This document shows, in pieces, positions 25,959 to 35,155 of a stretch of DNA of 64,000 nucleotides. The stretch's first letter is position 1; every line of letters begins with the position of its first letter. A program made the translations under genes and the position numbers. The stretch is from CAVSRC01 sp963730325. Lineage in GTDB: Bacteria; Pseudomonadota; Alphaproteobacteria; Rhizobiales; Kaistiaceae. Below the pieces are notes generated by a model. The model did not search any database. It was not told where the DNA came from and saw only the letters and a program-made list of their open reading frames with translations. The stretch lies in the NCBI GenBank assembly GCA_963730325.1, contig CAVSRC010000008.1:1-64000 (forward strand), read 5' to 3'.

Positions 25959-27143
25959 TCAGGCGGCGGCGGCCTGGCGGTGGGAAGCTGTTTGGCGGTC
26001 GGGGGCCGGGGCAACGATGGGACTGGCGTAGCCGGCGACGAGCTTGACCAGATCGGCCTGACGGCTGGCGCCGGTCTTGGCGTAGAGGCGGCGGAGATGG
26101 GTGCGCACCGTCGCCTCGGAGAGACCCAGCATCGGGGCGATCTCGGCCGGCGGGCCGACTTCCAGCACGCCGACGAGGACACGCAACTCGGCGGGTGAAA
26201 GCGCGAACTGGCGGGCGACGGCCTCGATCGGGAATTCGGCATTCATCTCGGCCTTGTGGACGAAGACGGCCGCGGCGGCACCGGTCGACAGTCCGGCGCG
26301 GCGGCGCGCACCGGAGGTCAACGGCAGGACGTGGGCGACGAAGCGTTCACCGTGCCGGTCCGCCAGCGCAATGGCCGTTCCGCGCGGACCGAGAACCCGG
26401 TCGCCCGCCCCGGCCCTTTCGATCGCCCGCTTGAGCTCGCGGTGGGCATCTTCGTCCGCCGCGCCGAGGACGCCGCCGTCGGTGCGCAGCAGCAATCCCG
26501 CCCGCATCAACGCGCGGGCGCAGTCGTTCTCGCGCACCAGCTTGCCGTCGCTGCCGACCAGATAGACCGCGGCGCCGATCGCATCGACGGCATCGCCGAG
26601 CGCGTCGGCCTCGATGCGGCTCATCTTGATCACATTGCCGATGGCGACGGCACGGCGCACATGCGGCACGAGCAGGGCCATGCGCCGCTTCGACCGATCG
26701 CTCGCCGGGCTGTGCTCCTCGTCGATCACCGTGTTGAGCGTGGTGACGACGGTGCCGGAACGCTCGACCAGGGACCAGACATTGTCGCCCTGGCCCTGCG
26801 GCTTCACCCATTCCTGGTAGAAGCGCGTGCCATGGAATGCGCTCATCGGCATTATCCGGCTCACCGACCAGACCTCGCCGACCTTCATCATCATCATCGC
26901 CGGCAGGAGCGGATTGAGCCGGACGTATTTCTCGCAATAGAGGCGTGAATAATCGGGATCGTCGCCCCAGACGAAATGGAAGCGGTTGGTTTGGGCGGCT
27001 ACGTCGTGGGAGACCAGCGCGGTTGCCGGCCCGCCGACGAACGCGCTGATGCGCTTGAGGACGCCGCGCCACAGGTCGGGGTCGAGGGCGGCGTCGTAGA
27101 TTTCGCCGGTGATGGTCAGCGCGTCTGCGTGCTCGTCGCGCAA
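25959..27143 (-). CDS. LuxR-family transcriptional regulator
   Basis: A 394-residue regulator. The C-terminal LuxR-type helix-turn-helix is seen as FALSPAELRVLVGVLEVGPP followed by EIAPMLGLSEATVRTHLRRL, around residues 315-365. The N-terminal 300 residues contain an unassigned sensor region with a PAS-like stretch (AAVYLVGSDGKLVRENDCAR near 190-209). It lacks a receiver domain and an obvious autoinducer-binding domain, so the signal is unknown. It is divergent from a TetR gene across 178 bases. Confidence 0.88.
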   Translation of the reverse strand: MRDEHADALTITGEIYDAALDPDLWRGVLKRISAFVGGPATALVSHDVAAQTNRFHFVWGDDPDYSRLYCEKYVRLNPLLPAMMMMKVGEVWSVSRIMPMSAFHGTRFYQEWVKPQGQGDNVWSLVERSGTVVTTLNTVIDEEHSPASDRSKRRMALLVPHVRRAVAIGNVIKMSRIEADALGDAVDAIGAAVYLVGSDGKLVRENDCARALMRAGLLLRTDGGVLGAADEDAHRELKRAIERAGAGDRVLGPRGTAIALADRHGERFVAHVLPLTSGARRRAGLSTGAAAAVFVHKAEMNAEFPIEAVARQFALSPAELRVLVGVLEVGPPAEIAPMLGLSEATVRTHLRRLYAKTGASRQADLVKLVAGYASPIVAPAPDRQTASHRQAAAA

Positions 27144-27284
27144 CGGCGGTCCTCCTCGCTGATGCCGGATTTGGCTTCTGGGCGCGCCCTGCAGCCGCTA
27201 AACCTGCCTTGGCGATCGGCCCGAAGTCTGCCGCACTGGCTGGACTGGGCGGGCTTTCGGCAGTATGTATTTAGCGGATGTTAC

Positions 27285-27296
27285 ATTTCATGAAAT
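27285..27296. promoter_or_regulatory. Candidate operator in the LuxR/TetR divergent region
   Basis: A perfect 12-bp palindrome ATTTCATGAAAT lies in an AT-rich island about 26 bases before the TetR start codon in otherwise GC-rich DNA. Its place between two divergent regulators suggests an autorepression operator. This is an inference from symmetry, position and base composition only. Confidence 0.35.
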
Positions 27297-27321
27297 TACC
27301 TTCTTGTCAAATGAACCGCTG

Positions 27322-27927
27322 ATGCCCAGGACCTACCGGCTCAAGAAGCGCGCGGAAGAACGCGATCAGACCCGCGAGCGCATCCTCAAGGCGACCATGC
27401 AATTGCATGACGAGCAGGGTGTGGCTGCGACATCGTTCACACAGATCGCCGGGCGCGCCGGCGTCGGCGCGGCAACGGTCTACCGCCACTTCCCGAAGCT
27501 CGGCGACCTGGTGATGGCGTGTGGCGCCCATGTCTGGGAAGAGATGCGGCCACCGGTCCCGGATGACGCCGCGGCGGTGTTTGCCGGCATCGAGACTGCC
27601 GGCGGACGGCTGGAACGGCTGGTCGAGGAACTCGACGCCTTCTATGGCCGCGGTGCCCTTCGTCTCGGTCTGGCGGCACGCGACCGGGAGCTGGTGCCGG
27701 AACTGGATGCCTTTCTCAATGCGGTGGAGGCCGGCGTCGCGGCACTCGTCAGGGAGGCGCTTGCCGTAACGGACCGGCCGGAACGTGCCGTGACGGCGGC
27801 ACTGGCGCTTGCGAGCTTTCCGGTCTGGGCGGCATTCCGGCGCCTCGACCTGCCCGCGGCGAAGCGCCGGCGGATGATCGTGCGCATGCTCGAATGCGGC
27901 CTTGCGGCGGCCACTGCCGAAGGCTGA
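27322..27927 (+). CDS. TetR-family transcriptional regulator
   Basis: A 201-residue TetR repressor. The N-terminal helix-turn-helix is visible as FTQIAGRAGVGAATVYRHFP near residues 39-58, after a basic leader. The C-terminal ligand domain has no assignable ligand. The ATG at 27322 was chosen over one at 27265, whose extra residues are not family-like. It probably controls itself and perhaps the divergent LuxR gene. No transporter or enzyme is immediately beside it to suggest its ligand. Confidence 0.9.
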   Translation: MPRTYRLKKRAEERDQTRERILKATMQLHDEQGVAATSFTQIAGRAGVGAATVYRHFPKLGDLVMACGAHVWEEMRPPVPDDAAAVFAGIETAGGRLERLVEELDAFYGRGALRLGLAARDRELVPELDAFLNAVEAGVAALVREALAVTDRPERAVTAALALASFPVWAAFRRLDLPAAKRRRMIVRMLECGLAAATAEG

Positions 27928-27938
27928 TTCAAACGCAA

Positions 27939-27964
27939 GACGGCGCGGCCGAGGCCGCGCCGTC
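27939..27964. terminator. Palindromic hairpin between convergent genes, copy 2
   Basis: The 22-base palindrome also found at 25384-25405, extended here to 12-bp arms by GA and TC at the ends. It lies 11 bases after the TetR stop and about 28 bases before the end of the convergent peroxiredoxin gene, so it is a probable two-way terminator, though T runs are poor. Confidence 0.6.
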
Positions 27965-27992
27965 GAAATCGCTTCCGTCGCCGGAGCCGCGG

Positions 27993-28649
27993 TTACTGTG
28001 GCTGCGGCACGATGCGGATATAGGGCTTCGGCTCCTTCCAGCCGGCGGGCCAGATCTTCCTGGCCTCGTCGTTGCTGAGCGAACCGCCGATGACCACGTC
28101 CTCGCCCGGCTTCCAGTTCGCCGGCGTCGCCACCTTGTGCCTGGCGGTGAGCTGGATGGAATCGACGACGCGCAGGATCTCGTCGAAGTTGCGCCCGGTC
28201 GACATGGGATAAGCGAGCATCAGCTTGATCTTCTTGTCCGGGCCGATGACGTAGACGGTACGTACTGTCTGGTTGTCGGCGGCGGTGCGCGGGCCGGACG
28301 GGTCGGCGGCGGCCGGCAGCATGTCGTAGAGCTTCGAGACCTTGAGGTCGGCGTCGCCGATCATCGGGAAGTTCACCGCGGTGCCCTGAACCTCTTCGAT
28401 GTCCTTGGCCCACTTGTCGTGTTCGTCGACCGGATCGGCGCTGAGGCCAATCAGCTTGACGTTGCGCTTGTCGAAATCGGGCTTGAGCCTGGCGGCGGTG
28501 CCGAGCTCGGTCGTGCAGATGGGGGTGAAGTCCTTGGGGTGGGAGAAGATGATGCCCCAGCTATCGCCGAGCCAATCGTGGAAGCGGATCTTGCCTTGGG
28601 TGGTTTCGGCTTCGAAATCCGGTGCGGTGTCGCCAATGCGCAGCGCCAT
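27993..28649 (-). CDS. 1-Cys peroxiredoxin (Prx6 subfamily)
   Basis: A 218-residue peroxiredoxin that reduces hydrogen peroxide and organic peroxides. The active site is FSHPKDFTPICTTELG near residues 36-51, with the peroxidatic Cys in PICTTEL where PVCTTEL is usual. The C-terminal Prx6 extension contains TPANWKPGEDVVI. No second catalytic Cys in the 2-Cys position is seen, in keeping with the 1-Cys class. A LysR gene lies upstream on the same strand and may regulate it. Confidence 0.94.
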   Translation of the reverse strand: MALRIGDTAPDFEAETTQGKIRFHDWLGDSWGIIFSHPKDFTPICTTELGTAARLKPDFDKRNVKLIGLSADPVDEHDKWAKDIEEVQGTAVNFPMIGDADLKVSKLYDMLPAAADPSGPRTAADNQTVRTVYVIGPDKKIKLMLAYPMSTGRNFDEILRVVDSIQLTARHKVATPANWKPGEDVVIGGSLSNDEARKIWPAGWKEPKPYIRIVPQPQ

Positions 28650-28803
28650 GAGAACTACTCCTGTTTCAAAATCTTGAACGTGGCCGGCATGTAAGCGACC
28701 GCACCCGATGGCTTCAAGCGAGGCTTTTCGCGAGGTTTGCCCGTCGATGGAAAAGGCGTTCGGCCTGACCCGAAAGTGCGCATTTCTGTTCCTGAGGGCC
28801 GCC

Positions 28804-29685
28804 TTATGCGGCAGCGACGGCCGGCACAGACAGGTTGTCGAGGGAGGAAACGATGTGCTCGGCCAACGCATCGACGATCGGCGAGGCCGGCCGGTTCCAT
28901 GAGCGCACCAGACCGATCTGGCAGAGCGGCAGGCGCGGGAAATTATCCGCTTCGCCGAGCACCCGCATGCCCGGTCTCAGCGCCAATTCGGCCAGCACGC
29001 TCACCGCCAGACCGGCGAGCACGGCAGCGGCCGTCGCGGTGGCATTGGCGCTCTGGTAGAGCACGCGATATTTGCGGCCGGCGTCGGTGAGCGCCTCGAT
29101 GGCGGCGGCGCGCCACATGCACGGCGCCTTCGACAGGGCCAGCGGCAGCACCTCCTCATCGATGATGGCGTGGTGGGCGGAGGTGACCCAGAGCAGCGGC
29201 TCCTGGCGGATCACCTCGACATTGTCCTCGCCGCAGCGGGTGACGATGCCAAGGTCGAGTTCGCCGGCGCGGGCCTGGCGGATCAGCTCGGAAGACTGGT
29301 CGCAGACCACCGAAACCTCGACGCGCGGATTGGAGCGGGCGAAGCGCGCCAGCACCTCGGGCAGGAAGCGGTCGGCATAATCGTCCGGCGTGCCGAGGCG
29401 CACGGCGCCGGAAAGCTCGGCATCGTCGAAGGCGGCCACGGTTTCGTCGTTCAGCCGCATCATGCGCCGGGCGAAGCCGAGCAGGCGCTCGCCCTCCTCG
29501 GTCAGCCGGGAGGCGCGGCCGTCGCGCTCGAAGATCGGCTTGCCGATGCGCTCCTCCAGCCGGCGCATCTGCATCGACACCGCCGACTGGGTCTTGAAGA
29601 CCGCTTCCGCCGCCTTGGTGAAACTGCCGGTTTCGACGATGGCGATGAAGGTGCGCAACTGATCGAGATCGAGTGTGGCGGCCAT
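28804..29685 (-). CDS. LysR-family transcriptional regulator
   Basis: A 293-residue LysR regulator. The N-terminal winged helix is visible as FIAIVETGSFTKAAEAVFKT then QSAVSMQMRRLEERIGKPIF, and the rest forms the ligand-binding domain. The ATG at 29685 has GAAGGGG 7 bases upstream, so it is preferred over one 8 codons earlier. It is divergent from a DUF1127 gene and precedes the peroxiredoxin on the same strand by 154 bases. The target is unknown; there is no OxyR-like Cys pair pattern that I could recognise. Confidence 0.92.
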   Translation of the reverse strand: MAATLDLDQLRTFIAIVETGSFTKAAEAVFKTQSAVSMQMRRLEERIGKPIFERDGRASRLTEEGERLLGFARRMMRLNDETVAAFDDAELSGAVRLGTPDDYADRFLPEVLARFARSNPRVEVSVVCDQSSELIRQARAGELDLGIVTRCGEDNVEVIRQEPLLWVTSAHHAIIDEEVLPLALSKAPCMWRAAAIEALTDAGRKYRVLYQSANATATAAAVLAGLAVSVLAELALRPGMRVLGEADNFPRLPLCQIGLVRSWNRPASPIVDALAEHIVSSLDNLSVPAVAAA

Positions 29686-29855
29686 GTCTGCCCCTTCGGG
29701 GTCCATCAACTAAAACGATGGCAGATATTAGAAACATTCGTTGGAATGATCAATCGGTCCCGCGCATATATCGGGTGTCGCCGAACAGTCGCACCCCCTA
29801 CCCCTGCCCCGACATGGGCCGCAGACGGGCCCGCGACTCCCGAAGGAGCACGAAA

Positions 29856-30239
29856 ATGGCCACCACCGAACTCACCCAGAGCACGCCCGCCGGCGCCGGC
29901 GAAAAGCTGCGGCGCCTTGTCGAGGCCGGTCTTGCCCGCCTCGTCCGCCTTTGGGGCGCTGCCCGCAATCGCCGCTCCGTCGCCCGCTTGCTGGAATGGG
30001 ACGATCACAGGCTGCGTGACGTCGGCCTGACGCCGGGCGACGTGCGCTCGGCGCTCTCCGCGCCGGTCGGCCACGACCCGTCTTCCCATCTGCACGCGAT
30101 GGCGCTCGAGCGACGCATGGCCGCGCGCGCCGCCGGCGCGGAGCGGCTCGAACGGCAGGGCTACTTCCTGCGCACGATGGCCGACCGGGCGGCGCAGCCG
30201 CCGCTGCCCGACGAACCCAGCACACGACTGAGCGCGTGA
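29856..30239 (+). CDS. Long DUF1127-domain protein
   Basis: A 127-residue basic protein containing the DUF1127 motif in the middle (RLLEWDDHRLRDVGLTPGDV near residues 47-66). A C-terminal extension of about 60 residues, rich in Ala, Arg and Glu, is absent from the small relatives at 6 kb. CGAAGGAG precedes the ATG. A strong terminator follows. The role is unknown; known family members act in RNA-level regulation. Confidence 0.75.
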   Translation: MATTELTQSTPAGAGEKLRRLVEAGLARLVRLWGAARNRRSVARLLEWDDHRLRDVGLTPGDVRSALSAPVGHDPSSHLHAMALERRMAARAAGAERLERQGYFLRTMADRAAQPPLPDEPSTRLSA

Positions 30240-30286
30240 TCGAGATTTCCTCGGAGCTGCTGGTCCCCTGGAAGCTCCGGCACCCT

Positions 30287-30317
30287 GGCCCGCCGTTCGT
30301 TCGGCGGGCCTTTTTTT
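30287..30317 (+). terminator. Rho-independent terminator after the long DUF1127 gene
   Basis: A stem of GGCCCGCCG and CGGCGGGCC with a short TTCGTT loop is followed by seven T residues on the + strand, 48 bases after the stop codon. It stands before the convergent universal stress protein gene. Confidence 0.9.
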
Positions 30318-30329
30318 CGTTGGCCTCGC

Positions 30330-31181
30330 CTAGTGCGTCATCAGCACCGGCAGGGTCATCGATCCGAGGATGCCGCGCGTCGCCCCACCGAGGAAGAATT
30401 CGCGCATGCGGCTGTGGCCGTAGCCGCCCATCACCATCCAGTCGGCCGCCTCGTCGGCGGCGAAGGAGAGGATGGTCTGGCCGATATCGCCGGTGGCGTT
30501 GGTGATCTCGCGCACCTCGACATGCAGGTTGTGGCGGGCGAGATGGGTGGCGATGTCGGCGCCGGCAAGTTCGGTCGACCGCTTGATGTTCTCCTTGACG
30601 ATGACGACCACCACCTCACGGGCGAGATGGAGGAGGGGCAGCGACGCGCGCACGGCGTGGGCCGCCGCGGCACCGCCGTCCCAGGCGACGATGGCGCGCC
30701 CCGGCGTGAACGCCTGCACCCCGGCATAGGGGACGATGAGGATGGGGGCGCCCGACTGGAAGAGCATGGCCTCGATCAGCGCCTCGCGCATCGGCTCGGG
30801 CGCGTCGGGGTTCTGCTGGCCGACGACCAGGAGGTCGCTCATCGCCAGGCTGCGCGTCACCCCTTCCAGGCCGTCGCTGCCGACCAATTCGGTGGTGCGC
30901 GAGGCATAGCGCAGGCCGGCATCGGCGGCGATCTGCTCGAAGGCGGCGGCGGCCGACTTGGCGTCGTTCACGGCCTGCTCATGGGCGGCGACGATGAGGT
31001 CGGTGGGCAGCGGCGTGGTCATGGTGTAGACGGGCACCACCGGCTCGAAGGCCAGCGCAACGCCGGTCAGGTGCGCATCGAGCAGGCGCGCCAGATCGGC
31101 TGCAATCACCGTCGGGCGGCGCGCGCCGCTGAGATCGACGATGACATGCATGTCATTGATAGTACTGACCGCGTTATTCAT
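30330..31181 (-). CDS. Universal stress protein, two-domain UspA
   Basis: A 283-residue cytoplasmic protein with two Usp domains. The second carries the ATP-binding glycine pattern (MGGYGHSRMREFFLGGATRG near residues 250-269). The first is degenerate there (VVGQQNPDAPEPMREALIE). GGAGGAGGGG lies ahead of the ATG. Usp proteins help survival under starvation and stress. It stands alone between a terminator and glutamate-cysteine ligase. Confidence 0.9.
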   Translation of the reverse strand: MNNAVSTINDMHVIVDLSGARRPTVIAADLARLLDAHLTGVALAFEPVVPVYTMTTPLPTDLIVAAHEQAVNDAKSAAAAFEQIAADAGLRYASRTTELVGSDGLEGVTRSLAMSDLLVVGQQNPDAPEPMREALIEAMLFQSGAPILIVPYAGVQAFTPGRAIVAWDGGAAAAHAVRASLPLLHLAREVVVVIVKENIKRSTELAGADIATHLARHNLHVEVREITNATGDIGQTILSFAADEAADWMVMGGYGHSRMREFFLGGATRGILGSMTLPVLMTH

Positions 31182-31279
31182 TGACTTGCCCCTCCTCCAT
31201 TATTGGTCAGCATCAGGTCAAACGGCCGGCGCCACCTTGACCGGGATCAACCGTTTCTTCTGCCATGGCCGCGCTGACC

Positions 31280-32653
31280 TCAATAGGCATAAGCCTCGAA
31301 CATCCGGTCGATGTCGCCGTGCCAGTCGCGCTCATATTCGCGCATGACCTGGTCCGCCGGCGTCATACCGCTCGCCAGGACCTCCTCGATGGACGACAGG
31401 AAGATCGTCTCGTCGATGCCCTCTCCATTGAGATAGGTACGCCGGGCGAGCCCTTCACGTGCGAGCGCCACGATGTCGCGGCCGACGTCGCGAACGGTGC
31501 GCCCGCGGATCGTCGCCGTGAGGCCGTTCTTCGGCACCGCGTCGCGCAAGGCTTCGCGCTCGCCGCCGGTCCAGTCCTTGACGATCTCCCAGGCGCCGTC
31601 GATGGCGGCCGAATCGTAGAGCAGTCCGACCCACAGCGCCGGCACCGAGCAGATGCGCCGGCCGGGGCCGCCATCGGCGCCGCGCATCTCGAGGTAGTTC
31701 TTGAGCCGCACCTCGGGGAAGAGCGTGGAGAGGTGATTCTTCCAGTCGGCCATGGTCGGCCGGGCGTCGGGCAGGGTGTTGTCGAGGCAGCCGGAAAGAT
31801 AGCTGCGGAAGGTGGTGCCGGTGACGTCGTAGTAGCGGTCGCCGCGCTTGACGAAATACATCGGCACGTCGAGCGCCCAATCGACATAGCGCTCGAAGCC
31901 GAAGCCATCCTCGAAGGCAAAGGGCAACATGCCGGTGCGCGCCGGGTCGGTGTCGCGCCACATCTCGGCGCGATAGGACTGGTAGCCGTTGGGCTTGCCG
32001 TCGGCGAAGGGCGAATTGGCGAAGAGCGCGGTGATGACCGGCTGAAGGGCGAGGCCGACGCGCATCTTCCGCACCATGTCGGCCTCGTCGGAAAAATCGA
32101 GGTTGGCCTGGATGGTGCAAGTCCTCAGCATCATGTCGAGGCCGTGGCTGCCGACCTTGGGCATGTAGGCACGCATGATGTCGTAGCGCTGCTTGGGCAT
32201 GATCGGCGTCGCCCCAAGCGACCATTTGGGCGAGAAGCCGGAGCCGAGGAAGCCGATGCCGAGCGGCGTGGCGCATTCGCGCACCTGGGCGAGGTGCGCG
32301 TTCACCTCGCGGCAGGTCTGGTGGATGGTCTTCAGCGGCGCTCCGGAAAGTTCCAGCTGGCCGCCGGGCTCGAGCGAGATGGCGCCGAGCCCGAGCGGGT
32401 CGGTCAGCCCGATGATGCGGCCGCCGTCCTCTATCCGGTGCCAGCCGAGCAGCCCTTCCATCGCCTCCAAAAGGCGGCGGATGCCGCGCTCCCCCTCATA
32501 GGGAACCGGCGCGTGGTCGGCGAGATAGAAGCCGAACTTCTCGTGCTCGGTGCCGACGCGCCATTCGGACTTCGGCTTGGCGCCCGATTCGAGGGTGGCC
32601 ACGAGTTGGTCGCGGGATTCGATCGGCGTCGCGTCAGAGACGTCGCGTGCCAT
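31280..32653 (-). CDS. gshA: Glutamate-cysteine ligase (plant/alphaproteobacterial type)
   Basis: A 457-residue ATP-dependent ligase that joins glutamate and cysteine, the first step of glutathione synthesis. It belongs to the plant-like class found in alphaproteobacteria. Landmarks are WRVGTEHEKFGF near residues 31-42, ISLEPGGQLELSGAPL near 92-107, and MLRTCTIQANLDFSDEADMV, with YLEMRGADGGPGRR near 318. It precedes rsmE, read before it on the same strand, by 74 bases. Confidence 0.95.
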   Translation of the reverse strand: MARDVSDATPIESRDQLVATLESGAKPKSEWRVGTEHEKFGFYLADHAPVPYEGERGIRRLLEAMEGLLGWHRIEDGGRIIGLTDPLGLGAISLEPGGQLELSGAPLKTIHQTCREVNAHLAQVRECATPLGIGFLGSGFSPKWSLGATPIMPKQRYDIMRAYMPKVGSHGLDMMLRTCTIQANLDFSDEADMVRKMRVGLALQPVITALFANSPFADGKPNGYQSYRAEMWRDTDPARTGMLPFAFEDGFGFERYVDWALDVPMYFVKRGDRYYDVTGTTFRSYLSGCLDNTLPDARPTMADWKNHLSTLFPEVRLKNYLEMRGADGGPGRRICSVPALWVGLLYDSAAIDGAWEIVKDWTGGEREALRDAVPKNGLTATIRGRTVRDVGRDIVALAREGLARRTYLNGEGIDETIFLSSIEEVLASGMTPADQVMREYERDWHGDIDRMFEAYAY

Positions 32654-32727
32654 GCAAAGAGGCTTTCCGAGGGGCTAGAGGGAACGGGGCGGCAGATTAG
32701 TTGAGTTCGGGCCGGGCGCAAGTCCGC

Positions 32728-33499
32728 TCAATGTGGGGCGGGCGGCGCGGTTCGCCAGTCCCCCAGGGCCGATTGGACCAGCGCCAGGGCGGCCACAGCA
32801 GCGGTATCGGCCCTCAGAATCCGCGGTCCCAGCGGCAAAGCGACGACGAAGGACTGGGCGCGCAGCAGCTGGCGCTCCTCGACCGAGAACCCGCCCTCAG
32901 GGCCGACCAGCACGGCCAGCGTCGCCGGCGCCAACCCCGCCAGGATCGACAGGGGATCGGTGCCCTCCTCGCTCTCGTCGCAGAAGATCAGCCGGCGCCC
33001 GTCCTCACGCTCCGGCCAGGTCTCGAGCAGCTGGCGCAGCGCGATCGGCTCGTCGATGGCCGGGATCGTCAGGATGCCGCATTGCTCGGCCGCCTCGATG
33101 GCGTTCCCCTCCACGCGTTCCAGGTTCACCTTGCTGACCTGGCCGTGCTGGGTGAGCACCGGGCGCAGGCGCCCCGCCCCCATCTCCACCGCCTTCTGCA
33201 CCATATAGTCGAGGCGCGCCTGCTTCAGCGGCGCGAAAACGTAGTGCAGGTCGGGATGGGGCGGCTGGGGGCGCAGCGGCTCGTTGATCTCGAGGCTCCA
33301 CGACTTGCGCCCGCCGCCGCGCAAACTGGCGCGCCATTCGCCGTCGCGGCCGTTGAAGACGCGGATCGAAGCGCCGTCCGACAGGCGCAGGACGTTGACG
33401 AGGTAGTTGGCCTGGTTGCGATCGAGCACGACCGTCGAACCGGCGACCAGGCTGGTCGAGCGCAGGAAGAGGCGGATGGACGTGAAATCGTGACTTCAT
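32728..33499 (-). CDS. rsmE: 16S rRNA (uracil-1498-N3)-methyltransferase, frame broken at the second codon
   Basis: A SPOUT-fold methyltransferase that modifies U1498 of 16S rRNA. The knotted SAM-binding region is clear as LAVLVGPEGGFSVEE, then LGPRILRADTAAVAAL near the C-terminus. The largest uninterrupted frame starts only at a GTG at 33429, which would lose the first beta strand of the PUA-like domain. Reading further upstream in that frame gives family-like SHDFTSIRLFLRSTSLVAGS with no start codon. An ATG stands exactly one base out of frame at 33497-33499, so removing one A at 33495/33496 yields an intact protein of about 256 residues. I treat the gene as functional with a probable one-base sequence error. 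Confidence 0.85.
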
Positions 33500-33580
33500 G
33501 GATCGCGTTCTACCACGGACTGGTCACGGAAATAGCCATCGCTCTTGACCGCGCCCCCGTCTGCCGTCACCCATGGGGCC

Positions 33581-34996
33581 ATGAGCGACACCGCCGCCAA
33601 TGTTGCCGAATATTCCGTCTCCGAGATTTCGGCGGCGCTGAAGCGCACGGTCGAGGACACCTATGGCTATGTGCGCGTGCGCGGCGAGATCTCCGGCTAT
33701 CGCGGACCGCATTCCTCCGGCCACTGCTATTTCTCGCTGAAGGACGACAAGGCGCGGCTCGAAGCCGTCGTCTGGCGCGGGACCTTGCCGCGGCTGAAAT
33801 TCAAGCCGGAGGAAGGCATCGAGGTGGTCGCCACCGGCAAGCTCACCACCTTTGCCGGCCAGTCGAAATACCAGATCGTCATCGAGGCGCTGGAGCCGGC
33901 CGGCGTCGGCGCGCTGATGGCGCTGCTCGAAGCCCGCCGCAAGGCGCTCGCCGCCGAAGGGCTGTTCGCCGAAGAGCGCAAGAAGCCCCTGCCCTATCTG
34001 CCGCGGGTGATCGGCGTGGTCACCTCACCGACCGGCGCGGTCATCCGCGACATCCTCCATCGGCTTGCCGACCGTTTCCCGACGCGTGTCCTGGTCTGGC
34101 CGGTGCGCGTGCAGGGCGAGACCAGCGCGGCGGAAGTGGCGGCGGCGATCGAAGGCTTCAACGCGCTACCGACAAGCGGCGCCCTCCCCCGCCCCGACCT
34201 CGTCATCGTGGCGCGCGGCGGCGGCAGCCTGGAGGACCTGTGGAGCTTCAACGAGGAGATCGTCGTGCGCGCCGCGGCGATGTCGGCCATCCCGCTGATC
34301 TCGGCGGTCGGCCACGAGACCGACTACACGCTGATCGACTACGCCGCCGACCGGCGGGCGCCGACGCCGACAGCGGCGGCGGAGATCGCGGTGCCGGTCC
34401 GCTCCGAGCTGATCGGCACGCTCGGCGATCTCGGCGGCCGGCTCGGCGGAGCAACGCTGAGGCACATCGAGACGAGCCGGCGGGAACTGCGCGCCGCCGC
34501 ACGCGCCTTGCCGCGCGCCGAAGACCTCTTCGCCATGCCGCGGCGGATGTTCGACGAGTTGGCAAGCCGCATCGGCCGGGCGCTCTCCGCCAATACGCAG
34601 GCCCATCGCGGCCGCTACGATCGCGTCGCCGTGCGCCTGTCGCCGGCCGGGCTCGACCGTCTGGTCGAACGGGCGCGCGAACGGCTGACCCAGCTCGGCG
34701 ATCGCAAGGCAATGGTCCTGGCGCGGCGCATCGAGCGGCTGCGTGCCCGCTTTGGCGAAGCGGCGCGGCTCCTCGACGTGGTCAGCTACCGCTCGATCCT
34801 CGAACGCGGCTTCGCCCTGGTGAGCGACTTCGAGGACCGCGAACCGATCCGCTCGGCCGCCGCCGTGCCGAACGGCAAGGTGCTCGACATCGAGTTCCAT
34901 GACGGCCATGTGCGCGCCGTCTCCGGCGGCGCGATCGCGCCTCGTCCGCGCCGGCGCAAGCCGGCCGACGACGGCTCGCAGGGGAGCCTGTTGTAG
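33581..34996 (+). CDS. xseA: Exodeoxyribonuclease VII large subunit
   Basis: A 471-residue nuclease subunit that, with XseB, degrades single-stranded DNA into oligonucleotides. The N-terminal OB fold carries RVRGEISGYRGPHSSGHCYF near residues 32-51. The catalytic domain follows with GVVTSPTGAVIRDIL, VIVARGGGSLEDLWSF and SAVGHETDYTLIDYAAD. The ATG at 33581 fits homologues; an in-frame TTG at 33545 adds unlikely residues. It is divergent from rsmE. No xseB is adjacent. Confidence 0.95.
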   Translation: MSDTAANVAEYSVSEISAALKRTVEDTYGYVRVRGEISGYRGPHSSGHCYFSLKDDKARLEAVVWRGTLPRLKFKPEEGIEVVATGKLTTFAGQSKYQIVIEALEPAGVGALMALLEARRKALAAEGLFAEERKKPLPYLPRVIGVVTSPTGAVIRDILHRLADRFPTRVLVWPVRVQGETSAAEVAAAIEGFNALPTSGALPRPDLVIVARGGGSLEDLWSFNEEIVVRAAAMSAIPLISAVGHETDYTLIDYAADRRAPTPTAAAEIAVPVRSELIGTLGDLGGRLGGATLRHIETSRRELRAAARALPRAEDLFAMPRRMFDELASRIGRALSANTQAHRGRYDRVAVRLSPAGLDRLVERARERLTQLGDRKAMVLARRIERLRARFGEAARLLDVVSYRSILERGFALVSDFEDREPIRSAAAVPNGKVLDIEFHDGHVRAVSGGAIAPRPRRRKPADDGSQGSLL

Positions 34997-35062
34997 GCAA
35001 TCGGCAGTAGGCAGTCGGCAGTCGATTTCGTTACGACTGCCGAATGCCGAATGCCGACTGCC
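34997..35062. repeat. GGCAGTC heptamer inverted repeat
   Basis: Tandem heptamer-like units (GGCAATC, GGCAGTA, GGCAGTC, GGCAGTC) on the left are answered by CGACTGCC and CGAATGCC units on the right, forming a long imperfect hairpin right after the xseA stop. This kind of low-complexity palindromic spacer is known between genes in several alphaproteobacteria and may terminate transcription. The next 93 bases to the acetyltransferase end hold nothing I can identify. Confidence 0.6.
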
Positions 35063-35155
35063 CTTCCCCTTCATCCTCTGAATCAGGTTGAAGCGGCGGC
35101 CTGGCCAGATTCGTGAGTCGTTTGAATCGCTTGGGCGAATGCGCTCGCTCGCGCA

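Noticed and set aside
34997..35062. Possible CRISPR-like repeats (GGCAGTC units)
   Set aside because: The units are 7-8 bases long, directly adjoining and inverted on the other side, with no spacers of CRISPR size and no cas genes.
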